The notes under the pieces: model-generated
What the model was told of the DNA's origin: nothing
The model's database searches: none
What the model saw: only the letters and a program-made list of their open reading frames with translations
Program-made: the position numbers and the translations under genes
Shown here: piece after piece, positions 53,690 to 63,473 of the stretch
Layout: each line of letters opens with the position of its first letter
Position numbering within the stretch: the first letter of the stretch is position 1
Source of the DNA: Erinaceus europaeus
Taxonomy: Eukaryota > Chordata > Mammalia > Eulipotyphla > Erinaceidae
Length of the DNA stretch: 64,000 bases
Direction of reading: 5' to 3'
Assembly (NCBI RefSeq): GCF_950295315.1
Contig: NC_080171.1
Location: forward strand, 97,651,445 to 97,715,444

Positions 53690-53940
53690 TTTACTCATTG
53701 CCATGGCTTTATTGAGACTTTATGCCTGCATGATTCCACACTTTCTGGCTTAATTCAAATTATTATTTTTTATTTTTATTTTTTTTTAGATAAAGGGTAA
53801 AATAGAGGAAGCACCATAGCACTGCTTCACCTCTTGGAAAGCTTTCCCCTTGTGTGGTGTGATAGTAGGGGACTTGCATTGGGGACCTAGAGCTTGGCAA
53901 GTGTATCCTCTACAGGGTGAGCTGTATGCCAGCTGCTGAG
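53690..53940 (-). mobile_element. SINE type E with long 3' module
   Basis: Antisense: GCCATGGCTTTATTGAGACT module, T-rich linker, GCACCATAGCACTGCTTCAC, GCATTGGGGACCTAGAGCTT, CTCTACAGGGTGAGCTGTAT head. Confidence 0.65.
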
Positions 53941-54124
53941 CCTGTTCTTTTTCACAGATTCTTTGGGTCTATATCCAAACATGCCCATTCACTGTTTTTG
54001 ATTGTTTAATGCTGTAGAATGTCTCACATCCTGAAATTTGGTGATTGTTTTCTCATGGTATTATTTCCTTTATTCATCTATTCTATAAATATCTTCTAGG
54101 CCTGAGATTGGATCTAAAGATTTG

Positions 54125-54588
54125 ATTAAATTTAATTATTTATTTTTACTTTCAATTTTTATTTGTTATTGGATAGAATCAGAGAGAAATTGAGAGAGAA
54201 GGGGGAGATAGAGAGGAAGAGAGACAGAGAAATGCCTGCAGACTTGACTCACCGCCTGTGAAGCGACTCCCCTGCAGGTGGGGATCTGGGGACTTGAACC
54301 GGGATCCTAACTGGTCCTTGCGCTTTGCGCCACTTGCACTTAACCTGCTGCACTACCGCCTGACTCCCTCATTATTTATTTTTAAATTATTTATTTATTA
54401 TTGGATAGTGCAGGGAGAAATTGAGAGGGAAGGGGGAGATACAGGAGAGAGACAGAGAGACACCTGCTTTAACACTTGTAAAGCTTTCTCACTGCAGGTG
54501 GGATATCAGGGGCTTGAACCCGGGTCCTTGCACACTGTACTGTGTGCTCTCAACCAGGTGTGCCACTGCCTGACCCCAATTAAATTTA
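54125..54588 (-). mobile_element. SINE type B with 10-bp TSD, carrying a SINE A at its tail
   Basis: ATTAAATTTA stands at 54125-54134 and 54579-54588. The type B unit is 54375-54578; the A-type copy 54142-54367 lies on the tail side, inside the same TSD pair. B box minus strand GGTTCAAGCCC is intact. Confidence 0.85.
54142..54367 (-). mobile_element. SINE type A, no CAA linker
   Basis: Antisense: TTTTATTTGTTATTGGATAG directly joins tail and body without the CAA/CAT linker, a structure shared with type B. Head and GAACCGGGATCC are type A. TTATTTATTTTTA flanks both sides. Confidence 0.85.
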
Positions 54589-54711
54589 TTTTGTAGTGTG
54601 TTAGCCATGAAGTGTAATTGTCTTAGTTTTTATAATACTGAGTTTGATAAGTATATTTTGGTATTGCCAGTCCTATCCTTGTAAAGTTCTTTGTTCATCT
54701 AATGTTACTTA

Positions 54712-54917
54712 AAATTATTTATTTTTATTGGATAGAGACAGCCAGAAATTGAGAGAGAAGGGGGAGCTAAAAAGGAAGAGAGACAGAGAGACACCTGCAA
54801 TACTGCTTCACCACTTGTAAAGCTTTCCCCCTGCAGGTGGGGACCTGGAGCTTGAACCTGGTTAAGTAAACATGCATTGTTACATGTTTGCTTAACCAAA
54901 TGTGCCACCACATGGAT
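54712..54917 (-). mobile_element. SINE type B
   Basis: Antisense: GATAGAGACAGCCAGAAATT, CTGCTTCACCACTTGTAAAG, CTTGAACCTGG, then a locally duplicated GTTAAGTAAACATG / GTTTGCTTAACC stretch in the head. Confidence 0.88.
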
Positions 54918-54965
54918 ATATATATGCTATTTCCTCATGGTTTACAAGATTGTAAATTTATAGGA

Positions 54966-55353
54966 GTATATTTCTTTTTTTTTAAATTTTTTATTTAAGA
55001 AAGGATTAACGAACAAAACCATAAGGTAGGAGGGGTACAACTCCACACAATTCCCACCACCCAATCTCCTTAACCCACCCCCTCCCATGATAGCTTTCCC
55101 ATTCTCTAGCCCTCTGGGAGCATGGACCCAGGGTCATTGAGGGTTGCAGAAGGTAGAAGGTCTGGCTTCTGTAACTGCTTCCCTGCTGAACATGGGCGTT
55201 GACTGGTCGGTCCATACTCCCAGTCTGCCTCTCTCTTTCCCTAGTAAGGTGTGTCTCTGGGGAAGCTGAGCTCCAGGACATATTGGTGGGGTCTTCAATC
55301 CAGGGAAGCCTGGCCAGCATCCTGGTGGCATCTGGAACCAGGTGTGTATTTCT
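54966..55353 (-). mobile_element. 5'-truncated younger L1 3' end with TSD
   Basis: Antisense, 54976-55343; GTATATTTCT and GTGTATTTCT flank it. Phrases AGGAGGGGTACAACTCCACA, GAGCATGGACCCAGGGTCAT and CTCCAGGACATATTGGTGGG. A 118-codon minus-strand frame inside comes from this 3' UTR. Confidence 0.9.
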
Positions 55354-55680
55354 ATACTGCACCCACCACTAAAGTTCTGTAGTACAGATCCCTCAACCTC
55401 TACACAACCACTATTGTTCTCACAAAGTCACCTCCCCCAACTATTTTGTTCTGAAGGACACAATAACATTTTATATAATTCCAGAGAAGTATTCCCTTGA
55501 ATTATTCACTTCTCTGTCAACAGGCATTTAGGTTGCCTCTACTCCTTGATAATTTTGAGTCATGCAGCTATGACTATAGAGGTGCATATGACCCTTTGAA
55601 TTCATGTTCTCATTTCCTTTGGATATATACCTAGGGAGTTTACCTAATGGTTTATATTATCCATGGATAATCAGTACTTC
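55354..55680 (-). mobile_element. Older L1 3' fragment, antisense
   Basis: ACCACTAAAGTTCTGTAGTA, CACAACCACTATTGTTCTCA, CAACAGGCATTTAGGTTGCC, then ATATATACCTAGGGAGTTTA. Same subfamily as 16680. Confidence 0.65.
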
Positions 55681-55728
55681 AGTAATAGAGCTTTTTTTTA
55701 ATACTCATTTATTGAAAGAGGTATGGAT

Positions 55729-55806
55729 ACACACACACACAGACACACACACACAGACACACACACACACACACACACACACGCGCGCGCGCGCACACAC
55801 ACACAT
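55729..55806. repeat. (CA)n with embedded (CG)n
   Basis: CA units with two CAGA interruptions, then ACGCGCGCGCGCGCAC at about 55781-55796, then more CA. An alternating purine-pyrimidine run of this kind is prone to Z-DNA. Confidence 0.96.
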
Positions 55807-55950
55807 ATGAGAGAGAGAGATAGCTATCCAGCCCCAGGCCAGAGTAGTGCTCTGCTCTGACTTATGGTGGTACTGGGGATTGAACTGGGACCTCAGAGCC
55901 TCAAGCATAAAAGTCTTTTGTATAACTATTATGCAGTCTTCCCAGGTCCA
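55807..55950 (-). mobile_element. SINE type D
   Basis: Antisense: GTAGTGCTCTGCTCTGACTT, GGGGATTGAACTGGGACCTC, AGCCTCAAGCATAAAAGTC, TAACTATTATGCAGTCTTCC. Confidence 0.82.
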
Positions 55951-56152
55951 GTTACTGAGTTTACGAGCTCAAAATGGTAACTTACAGTTATGTTGTTTCT
56001 TCTTTTATTAGTCAGAATTCATATGAAGAGTTTTATTTAATTCACTAGAGCTGTTTGGCTTTACTGGACAGGCAGTAAAAACTGTTTCTTTTCCTTTATT
56101 TATCAATTTCCTGAGTAATGAGATAGTGCCTTAGTATCTTCCATTGGTATTT

Positions 56153-56206
56153 CCTTCCTCCCTCCCTCCCTCCCTCCCTCCCTCCCTCCCTCCTTTCCTT
56201 CCTTCC
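56153..56206. repeat. (CCTC)n/(CCTT)n tract
   Basis: About nine CCTC units flanked by CCTT units, at the tail of the type E SINE on its right. Confidence 0.96.
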
Positions 56207-56330
56207 TAGAATGTGAAAGAGACCCACAGCACCAACATATTCTTAATGTGATGGGTTCTGGGCTAAACCTGGGTTGTACATATGGCACGGTAGGACATTA
56301 GCCATGTGAGTGATTTCACCAACCCTTCTT
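56207..56330 (-). mobile_element. SINE type E
   Basis: Antisense: GAAAGAGACCCACAGCACCA, GGTTCTGGGCTAAACCTGGG, GCCATGTGAGTGATTTCACC head. Confidence 0.6.
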
Positions 56331-56334
56331 TCTT

Positions 56335-56500
56335 TAATGTTTTATTTTAATGTGAGAGTTAGAGAAAGAAATGTAGATAGATATATCAGAACACTGCTGA
56401 ACTGTGGCTTATGGTGGAGCTAGAGATTGAACATGGATCTTCAGCGCGTCAGACAAGAGAGTTCTTTTGCATAACCATTATGCTGCCCCCCCAACCCCCC
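56335..56500 (-). mobile_element. SINE type D
   Basis: Antisense: ACACTGCTGAACTGTGGCTT, GCTAGAGATTGAACATGGAT, TTGCATAACCATTATGCTGC and a C-rich end. Confidence 0.82.
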
Positions 56501-56509
56501 TCCTTTAAT

Positions 56510-56860
56510 AAAGTTATTACAGTATTTTGACTTTTTGTATGCATTGTGTGTTTTAATCAGTTTCAAGCACTATACCTTTTATTGCTGAAATTGTCTCAGA
56601 TTTGTCCATTGGGATGCTCTTCTAGCAGATTCCCATGTTTTGTTTTTTCATGATCTATTATTAAATTTTATAGCTTCTTACTTTCTGGCACAAATGGCAG
56701 ATTAATTTTGTGCATTCCCTGCATAAGTGCTGGAATCTGCCATTTATCCACAAAGCCATGGTTCTTTTTATTTAGGGATGGATGTTAAACAAGGATCAGA
56801 AAGATCACTTACTGTTAATAGGCTGTTTGAAAAAGAGAGAGAAACAAATGAGATAACATT
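56510..56860 (-). mobile_element. Ancient L1 (L1M-type) fragment
   Basis: GAAATTGTCTCAGATTTGTCC ATTGGGATGCTCTTC, TTCTTACTTTCTGGCACAAA and GCTGGAATCTGCCATTTATCC match a familiar antisense stretch of old mammalian L1s. Family assigned from memory. Confidence 0.6.
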
Positions 56861-56947
56861 GCTTATTCCAACCTAAATGCAAGTTTACTTTGGTATTTAA
56901 AAAATTTTTAATTCTTTAGTCTTACATTGTATCTCTTTCTCTCTTAA

Positions 56948-57254
56948 AAACAAACAGGAGTCGGGAGTTGGGTGATAGCGCAGCAGGTTAAGCACATATG
57001 GAGCAAAGCTCAAGGACAGGTGAAAGGACCCCGGTTCAAGCCCCTGGCTTCCCACCAGAAGGAGAAGCTTCACAAGCAGTGAAGTAGGCCTGTAGGTGTC
57101 TGTCTTTCTCTCTTCCTTTCTGTCTTCGCCTGCTCTCACCATTTCTCTCTGTCCTATCCAACAACAACGACATCAATAACAGCATCAATAATAACTACAA
57201 CAATAAAACAAGGGCAACAAAAGGGAATAAATAAATATTAAAAAAGAAACAAAC
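56948..57254 (+). mobile_element. SINE type A, sense
   Basis: 56956-57246; AAACAAAC on both sides. Head AGTTGGGTGATAGCGCAGCA preceded by an extra GGAGTCGG, B box GGTTCAAGCCC (57033-57043), body, CAACAACAACGACATCAATA and AAATAAATATTAAAAAAG tail. Confidence 0.92.
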
Positions 57255-57369
57255 GTATTTATTATTGAGGTATATCTACTTTAGCTTTTGCTCTATTTGT
57301 GAACCATTTCCTGGGCCATATTACTTACAAATAAAAAGAAATACCTTATTTTTGCAGCATATATTCTTG

Positions 57370-57745
57370 TTTGCTCTCCTCCTCGACCTCTCCCCACTCC
57401 TCTTTTTGCATCCAGGGTTATTGCTGGGGCTTCGTGCCTGCACGATGAATCAATGCTCCTGGAGGGCCCCCCCCCCATTTTGTTTCCCTTGTTCCTCTTG
57501 TTCTATTTATTGTTACTGTTGCCATCGATGTGGTTGTTGGACAGGACAGAGAAAAATGGAGAGAGGAGGGGAGATGTAGAGGGGGAGAGAAAGACAGACA
57601 CCTGCAGACCCGCCTCACTGCTTGTGAAGTGACCCCCCTCCATTTGTGGAGCCAGGGGCTTGAACCTGGAGCCTTAAGGTGGTCCTTGTCCTTCACACCA
57701 TGTGTACCCAACCTGCTGCGCTACCACCTGACCCCCATTTGCTCT
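57370..57745 (-). mobile_element. SINE A-long with 8-bp TSD
   Basis: Antisense, 57378-57737; TTTGCTCT at both ends. 3' module GGCTTCGTGCCTGCACGATG, C run at 57466-57476, linker, body and head. Confidence 0.9.
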
Positions 57746-57784
57746 GCTTCTGATGATAAAATTCAGTAAGAATTAAATACCTGC

Positions 57785-57855
57785 ACTACTATTAGTTTCG
57801 TATGTTCCAGGATCTGTTTAATCTTAATCCCTTTATGATAGATAGTACTGCTGCC
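57785..57855 (-). mobile_element. Possible MIR fragment
   Basis: GTTTAATCTTAATCCCTTTA TGATAGATAGTACTG resembles the MIR TTTAATCCTCACAACAACCC TATGAGGTAGGTACT stretch. Confidence 0.4.
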
Positions 57856-57974
57856 ATTGTGACGCTGTTATCAGGCTACTTTGCTTAAGGAAGCTTTCTT
57901 TTGATCTTTGTCTTTAGTTGCGATTGTGTGACTATGTATGATTAGAAGGAGAAATAATAGGGGGAAAATGAGTA

Positions 57975-58205
57975 TTGAGGACCAAGAGGTTACTCACCTG
58001 GTAGGTCACACACTTTACCAGGCATAGATATCCAGATTTGAGCCACTGGTCACAGGAGAAAAGCAGTGGAATAATGCTGTGGTGTCTCTCCTTTTTCTCT
58101 CTCTTTCCCTCTGTATCTCCTACCTACTTTCAAAAAGAACAGAATGGCTGCTGGTGGAGGTGGAGCCATGCAGGCATGGAATGCTAAGCAATAGACTTAG
58201 TGGCT
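57975..58205 (+). mobile_element. SINE type E, sense, with 3' module
   Basis: AGAGGTTACTCACCTGGTAG head, ATCCAGATTTGAGCCACTGG, GCTGTGGTGTCTCTCC, CT-rich body, then GGCTGCTGGTGGAGGTGGAG 3' module. The best type E copy for defining this family. Confidence 0.7.
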
Positions 58206-58439
58206 AAATAAATAAATAATAAGAAAGGAAAAGGAATTCATATTTATTGCAGCACATTACTGCAGTGTACTGAAAATGTTTCAGTAATGAATTCAAGTTT
58301 TCCTGAGTCCTCGTATTATCACCACATTTGTCTCTGTAGGCTTGTCTGTTTTTAATATTTCAAATCAAAGAAACATGAGTTGTGGTCTTTTGGAATTGGT
58401 GTAGTATGTTTTCAGGGTATTTTTTTCATATCACAGTAC

Positions 58440-58740
58440 ATATCAACATCACATTTCATTTTATTGAAGATTATTTTTACATTTTGGATAGTTGATTTAT
58501 CCACTTATCAGCTGATGGATATGTATGTTATTTTACTCTTGTTTACTGTAAATAATGTTGCTGTTGACCTTCACACAAATTTTTGTGTGAATATTTTTTC
58601 TTTTTTCTTGTGTATATACATTGAAATGGAATTGCTAGTTCACTTAATAACTGTGTATTTCATTTTTGAAGAACTGTCAGAGTATTTCAAAATGATTGTA
58701 CTGTCTTCTTTTCCTTTATAACTATGCAAGGGTGCCATTT
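58440..58740 (-). mobile_element. Ancient L1 3' fragment, antisense
   Basis: ATCCACTTATCAGCTGATGG, ACAAATTTTTGTGTGAATAT, ATTGAAATGGAATTGCTAGT and GAAGAACTGTCAGAGTATTT follow the antisense L1 order. A 113-codon plus-strand frame arises from it. Confidence 0.75.
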
Positions 58741-58799
58741 TCATGTTAACTTTTAAAAGTATCATTATTTGGGTAATATACTGCTTTCTTTTTCTTAAT

Positions 58800-59050
58800 T
58801 AGAGATTATTCTAGGTGCTAAAACCAATAGTGAGTATGGTTGAAAGTCTGCTCTTCTCTGACCATACAATTTAGTACACAGAGAGAGAAAATAAATAAGT
58901 CAACAAAGAGAATAATTTCAGACCAAGATAAACATTATAAAGTATTAACTGTGGTAGAAGGAGACTTAGAAAAAAGTAGTCTAGGAACATTTATATGAGA
59001 GAAGAAAACATGAATTGAAGCTCAAGAATGTAGCTGGAGAAGGGAACCAG
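58800..59050. mobile_element. Possible ancient L2-like fragment
   Basis: TTCTAGGTGCTAAAACCAAT, AATAAATAAGTCAACAAAGA GAATAATTTCAGA and AGATAAACATTATAAAG resemble a widespread old mammalian repeat (TTCTAGGCACTGGGGATACA..., AAACAAATAATTTCAGATAG). Family uncertain. Confidence 0.45.
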
Positions 59051-59364
59051 CTGCGAAACTCTGTGTCTACCTTTCAAGTGCTTTTTGAGATGGCATTGCT
59101 AATGCAGTAGTAGCTAAAAGTTACAATTGGCCAATTGATTTTACTTTGCTTTTCAATTAAATTTATTTTTCTCACTGACTTAACAGTAGTTATGTATTTT
59201 TAAGATTCTAATCTGGTAAAACACAGACAAACATTACCAAAAAACAGTGAACAGAAAAGGCAATAGAGAAAGCTCTTAACCATGCAAACAAAATTGCCCA
59301 ACCTTATCATTTATCGTTTTTCTTTATTTGCTATCTGACTTACATAGTTTTAGGCATCTCCAAA
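59051..59364. other. Unique AT-rich DNA
   Basis: Nothing recognised. Confidence 0.5.
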
Positions 59365-59555
59365 TATTAACACATTGGATTTTTAAAAAGTTGTTTGATA
59401 TTAGAGTAGTATTATCCCCATTTGATGCATAAAGAAGTGGAGGCACAGAGATTGTTATATGCCTATAGGCATAACATGAATGCAGAGACAAGTGAATGGC
59501 AAAAACTTGGCAATTGCACCAGAGCTCATACTCTCAGCGATTATGACCTACTGGC
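59365..59555 (-). mobile_element. MIR
   Basis: TATTATCCCCATTTGATGCA, AAGTGGAGGCACAGAGATTG and CACCAGAGCTCATACTCTC are the MIR core and 5' part, antisense. Confidence 0.7.
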
Positions 59556-59774
59556 TTTCAAGAACTAAAGTAAAATTGTACTAAAAAATTGTAGCAAACT
59601 GCCATTTTTCATCTGTCAGATTGGCAGAGATTAAAAAAATTATGGTAATAATGTGATGGAGAAAAGCACCCAAACAAGCACTCTCATAAATTGCAGTTGG
59701 AGTTGTTAGTTGGCATGCCCTTCTTTGGATGGCAGATAGAAATACCTATCAAAACATACATAACCCTTTGACTC

Positions 59775-60302
59775 AGTAATTGCAATTCTCTTAAAATTTT
59801 TTTTGTCTGTTTATTTATAAGAAGGAAACACTGACAAAGCATAGGATAAGAGGGATACAACTCCACACAGTTCCCACCACCAGAACTCCATATCCCATCC
59901 CCTGCCTCGATAGCTTTCCTATTCTTTAACCCTCTGGGAATATGGACCCAGGGTCATTGTGGGATGCAGAAGGTTGAAAGTCTGGCTTCTGTAATTGCTT
60001 CCTGTTGAACATGGGCGTTGACAGGTCGATCCATACTCCCAGCCTACCCCTCTCTTTTCCCAAGAGGGGAGAGGTTCTGGGGAATCGAGCTCCAGGACAC
60101 ATTGGTGGGGTTGTCTTTCCAGGGGAGTCTGTTTGACATCATGCTAGCATCTGGAACCTGGTGGCTGAAAAGAGAGTTAACATACAAAGCCAAACAAATT
60201 GTTGACTAATCATGAACCTAAAGGCTGAAAAAGTGCAGATGAAGAGTGGGGGGGGGGGTCCTCTGTTTTGTAGATAGCTAGTAGGCAAGTAATTGCAATT
60301 CT
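59775..60302 (-). mobile_element. 5'-truncated younger L1 3' end with perfect 15-bp TSD
   Basis: Antisense, 59790-60287 (498 bp); AGTAATTGCAATTCT at 59775-59789 and 60288-60302. It spans from the A tail (GAAGGAAACACTGAC) through CTCCAGGACACATTGGTGGG and GACATCATGCTAGCATCTGG to a G run (60248-60258) and stops at GATAGCTAGTAGGCA. A good reference copy for the element. Confidence 0.96.
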
Positions 60303-60904
60303 TAGCCTTAATGTTTGCACCTAAGAAATCTTATATGTATTCAGACATAGTTGCAACATTGGTTTGAATAGTAAAAACTAGATAACAACCTAGATGCTTA
60401 TCACTATGAAATTAGTTAAATGAATTATGATACTCTTGTTCAGTTTAATGCTGGCTAAGCCATAAAAGAATGGTGTAGCTTTTTAAGCATTACTCTAGAA
60501 TCAATTTCCAAGTTATGTTAAGCTAAAAAAATTAAGGTTTTGATCAGAATATATGCATTAAATTTATATTTAATAAAGTTATAGTGGAAACATATTTGTT
60601 TGTATGTATGTATATATATGTGTGTATATTCATTTATTTACTGTCTCCAGTTATACATAAGAAATCCAAGACATTAGTTTTTTTCTGATTGTAAAAAATG
60701 TCCTTGTTTTTTGGCATAAGAAAGTGACTTAAAAATATACCTTTCAAATACCTTTTAAAAATATACCTTTCTTAAGCAAAATGACTTTATATCAAAAGAT
60801 GCTAAATTGAAAATGTACTTTATAAGAATTGAAATGATTATGGTTAATAAAGAGCCATTTTGAATTATTCTACATTTCTTTCAAATAGTAATGGCGTCAA
60901 AAAT
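60303..60904. other. Unique AT-rich DNA
   Basis: (TATG)n-like run near 60600-60630; otherwise nothing recognised. Confidence 0.5.
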
Positions 60905-60912
60905 GTTGATTC

Positions 60913-61170
60913 AGGGCGCCAAGCAGTGGCATACCTGGTTAAGCACACATGTTACAGTTCTCGAGGAACCAGAGTCAAGCCACTGCTCCCCACCTGTAGG
61001 AGGAAAGCTTCAAGAGTGGACTTCCATGCCTGAGACTCCCAGGTACAATTCCCAACACCACCGTAATCTAGAAATGAGCTGTGCTTGGTCTCTCTTGCTT
61101 GCTCTTTCTGTATCTCTCTTTCATTAAAAATAAGTAATAGAATAAATAAAATTAAAAAGTTAAAAAGTAA
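60913..61170 (+). mobile_element. Chimeric SINE: type B head joined to type D body
   Basis: 60913-61018 is a type B head and body (GTGGCATACCTGGTTAAGCA, CACCTGTAGGAGGAAAGCTT). At about 61019 it passes into type D sequence (CCATGCCTGAGACTCCCAGG, CAATTCCCAACACCACC, then a CT-rich end and AAATAAATAAAATTAAAAAG tail). Confidence 0.75.
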
Positions 61171-61184
61171 ATAAAGAGGAAGGG

Positions 61185-61300
61185 TGGGGGGGTTAGGTAG
61201 CATAGTAGTTATATAAACTCATGCCTGAGACTCTGAGGTCCTAGGTTCAGTCCCTTGCTCCTCCATAAATCATAAATCACCATCGATCAGTGATCTGGTT
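61185..61300 (+). mobile_element. SINE type D
   Basis: Sense: GGTAGCATAGTAGTTATATA head, CATGCCTGAGACTCTGAGGT, AGGTTCAGTCCC. The DNA that follows to about 61460 (GGCTGGAATGGTGTTAATAT, ending in GAGGAAAAAAAAGAAAGG) may be an unfamiliar 3' extension. Confidence 0.7.
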
Positions 61301-61739
61301 AAGAAAGGAGTAAAGAGCTTCACTGTGGAGGCCACGGGTGAGGAAGAGGAACACAGATCTTCAGTGGCTGGAATGGTGTTAATATACACTCCTATTAACT
61401 TTATAGACTCACAAATCACTATTTAATAAATATGAGGAAAAAAAAGAAAGGAATAAAGAATAAAGGACAAAGACAGAGGCAAGATAAATAATCTTGCAAT
61501 ATAAACATTTTCAGTTTCCCTCTTGAGCCCCCTAAACACATAAAACCTACTTTGCATTTACTGTGAGATTGGATGTGATAATGAGAGAATACATAGGGGT
61601 TCTTGAGAGATAATAGATACTAGATATTAGTTGTATAACTACATATTAGTCTTATAACATTTTGTAATGTATTACCGGGGAATGGATGCAGGACCTCACC
61701 CATATACTACTCTTACTGGGAAATTTTTCTTTTTTCAAA

Positions 61740-61890
61740 TGGGGGTGAGGGAAGAGCACAAACCACCACTCTACCCTCCTCAGAGTTCACTTGGTACTGA
61801 TCATGGTACTCATGTGGTTCTGGAGGTTGAATCCAGGGCCTGATGCATGTGGTAAGGCAGTTTACCCACTATACCACCTCCTAGACCCTA
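61740..61890 (-). mobile_element. SINE type E/C, old
   Basis: Antisense: CACAAACCACCACTCTACCC, GGAGGTTGAATCCAGGGCCT, CCCACTATACCACCTCCTAG head. Confidence 0.6.
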
Positions 61891-61962
61891 TTAGTGCATT
61901 ATTTTGGGTCTTATTTGCTAGAATGATTGCATGGAAAATAATTTTGAGAAAGGGGACATTAG

Positions 61963-62264
61963 GAATTGAATTATAGGGAGTCGGGCGGTAGCTAAGCAGG
62001 TTAAGCACAGATGGCGCAGAGCTCAAGGACCAGCGTATGGATCCTGGTTCGAACCCTGGCTCCCCCACCTGCAGGGGAGTCGCTTCACAGGCGGTGAAAC
62101 AGGTCTGCAGGTGTCTTTCTCTCCCCCTTTCTGTCTTCCCCATCTTTCTCCATTTCTCTCTGTTCTATCCAACAACGACATCAATAACTACAACAATAAA
62201 ACAACAAGGGCAACAAAAAGGAATAAAGAAAGAAAGAAAGGGAGAAAGAAAGAATTGAATTATA
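61963..62264 (+). mobile_element. SINE type A, sense, 13-bp TSD, both Pol III boxes
   Basis: 61976-62251; GAATTGAATTATA at both ends. Head GGGAGTCGGGCGGTAGCTAA, A-box region 61989-62000, B box GGTTCGAACCC 62046-62056, CT-rich body, CAACGACATCAATAACTACA linker and a (GAAA)n-rich tail. One of the most intact copies. Confidence 0.96.
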
Positions 62265-62867
62265 TTGAAAATATTGGGGTAGAGATAAGCACTAGTTAAG
62301 TTGTTAGGTTTGTAAACCCTACCTCAGTTGGCTGAACAGACACAATTTAAAAACTAGCAAGTTTAGTGTGAGCAGAAAGAAAGGAAGGACAAATATTTAT
62401 GAGGAGGTTTTTAAACTTAGAAGCCAGAGAGCATATTAGTTCTACTTACTCTGAAAGAGGTAGGGAAGATGTTTTGAATCTGCTTAGTTTTGGATGACTG
62501 TATAACATTCAAGTTTACACATCATATGGACCATATGAAATTTGAGACTGGAAAGAATAAAAGGAAGGGAAAAGGTTGGCACAGGATTCTTAAGTCTTTC
62601 TGTGTTGTCTTTTCAGTGACTCTCCTGTTTATGGAATTGAGATAACTCCCCTCATTGAATACACTGAATTTCTATGTTCTGCTGGCTTAAAATTTGTAAC
62701 AAAGCAAAAACTTTTAAGAGATCAATGCAATATTCTTTTTTTTTTTTCTTTTCTGTCAGTCTTAGTTGCTTATTTCTGGGCTATAGGGAGCACTTCGGAT
62801 AGTGAGCCCCCTTCACAAACATAGGTATTAGTAGAGGTATTGCTTTTATGCTTTTTCTGTTCTCAAA
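62265..62867. other. Unique DNA
   Basis: No recognisable element; T run at 62736-62746. Confidence 0.5.
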
Positions 62868-63150
62868 AAATAGTATCCCCACTGGGGAAAGAGAGAGACA
62901 GGCTAGGAGTATGGATCGACCTGTCAACGCCCATATTCAGCGGGGAAGCAATTACAGAAGCCAGACCTTCAACCTTCTTCATCCCACAATGACCTTGGGT
63001 CCATACTCCCAGAGGGATAAAGAATGGAAAAGCTATCAAGGGATGGGATGGGATACAGAGTTCTGGTGGTGGGAATTATGTGGAGTTGTACCCCTCTTAT
63101 CCTATGGTTTAGTCAATGTTTCCTTTTATAAATAAAAAATTAAATAGTAT
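62868..63150 (+). mobile_element. 5'-truncated younger L1 3' end, sense, 9-bp TSD
   Basis: 62877-63141; AAATAGTAT flanks it. Sense text GAGTATGGATCGACCTGTCA, ACCTTGGGTCCATACTCCCA, GGAGTTGTACCCCTCTTATC, ending TTTATAAATAAAAAATTAA. The 95-codon frame at 62848-63135 comes from this element. Confidence 0.92.
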
Positions 63151-63166
63151 AGAAGACAGTGAAATA

Positions 63167-63473
63167 AATAATTGTGATTTGTGGGGAGTTGGGTGGTAGC
63201 GCAGCGGGTTAAGTGCATGTGGCACAAAGTGCAAGGACCAGCATAAGGATCCTGGTTCGAGCCCCCGGCTTCTTACCTGTGGGGGAGTCGCTTCACAAGT
63301 GATGAAGCAGGTCTGCAGGAGTCTGTCTCTCCCCCTCTCTGTTTTCTCCTCTGTCCATTTCTCTCTGTCCTATATAACAATTATGACATCAGTAATAACT
63401 ACAACTATAAAACAACAAGGGCAACAAAAGGAATAAAATAAATAAAATATTAAAAAAAATAATTGTGGTTTGT
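63167..63473 (+). mobile_element. SINE type A, sense, 16-bp TSD, both Pol III boxes
   Basis: 63183-63457; AATAATTGTGATTTGT and AATAATTGTGGTTTGT. A-box TAGCGCAGCGG 63197-63207 and B box GGTTCGAGCCC 63254-63264 are both canonical. CT-rich body and CAA-rich 3' end are complete. Confidence 0.96.

Noticed and set aside
55006..55362. 118-codon minus-strand frame resembling others at 14084, 19550, 41925 and 62848
   Set aside because: The similarity is real but comes from the shared L1 3' UTR, which is non-coding and 5'-truncated here with TSDs.
56153..56206. CRISPR-like or other array of direct repeats
   Set aside because: The short units are simple tetranucleotide microsatellite units with no spacers; mammalian DNA is not expected to carry CRISPR arrays.
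61976..62251. Functional tRNA gene suggested by A and B boxes
   Set aside because: The head lacks a foldable anticodon arm context and leads into a SINE body with an A tail and TSD. It is a tRNA-derived retroposon, not a tRNA gene.
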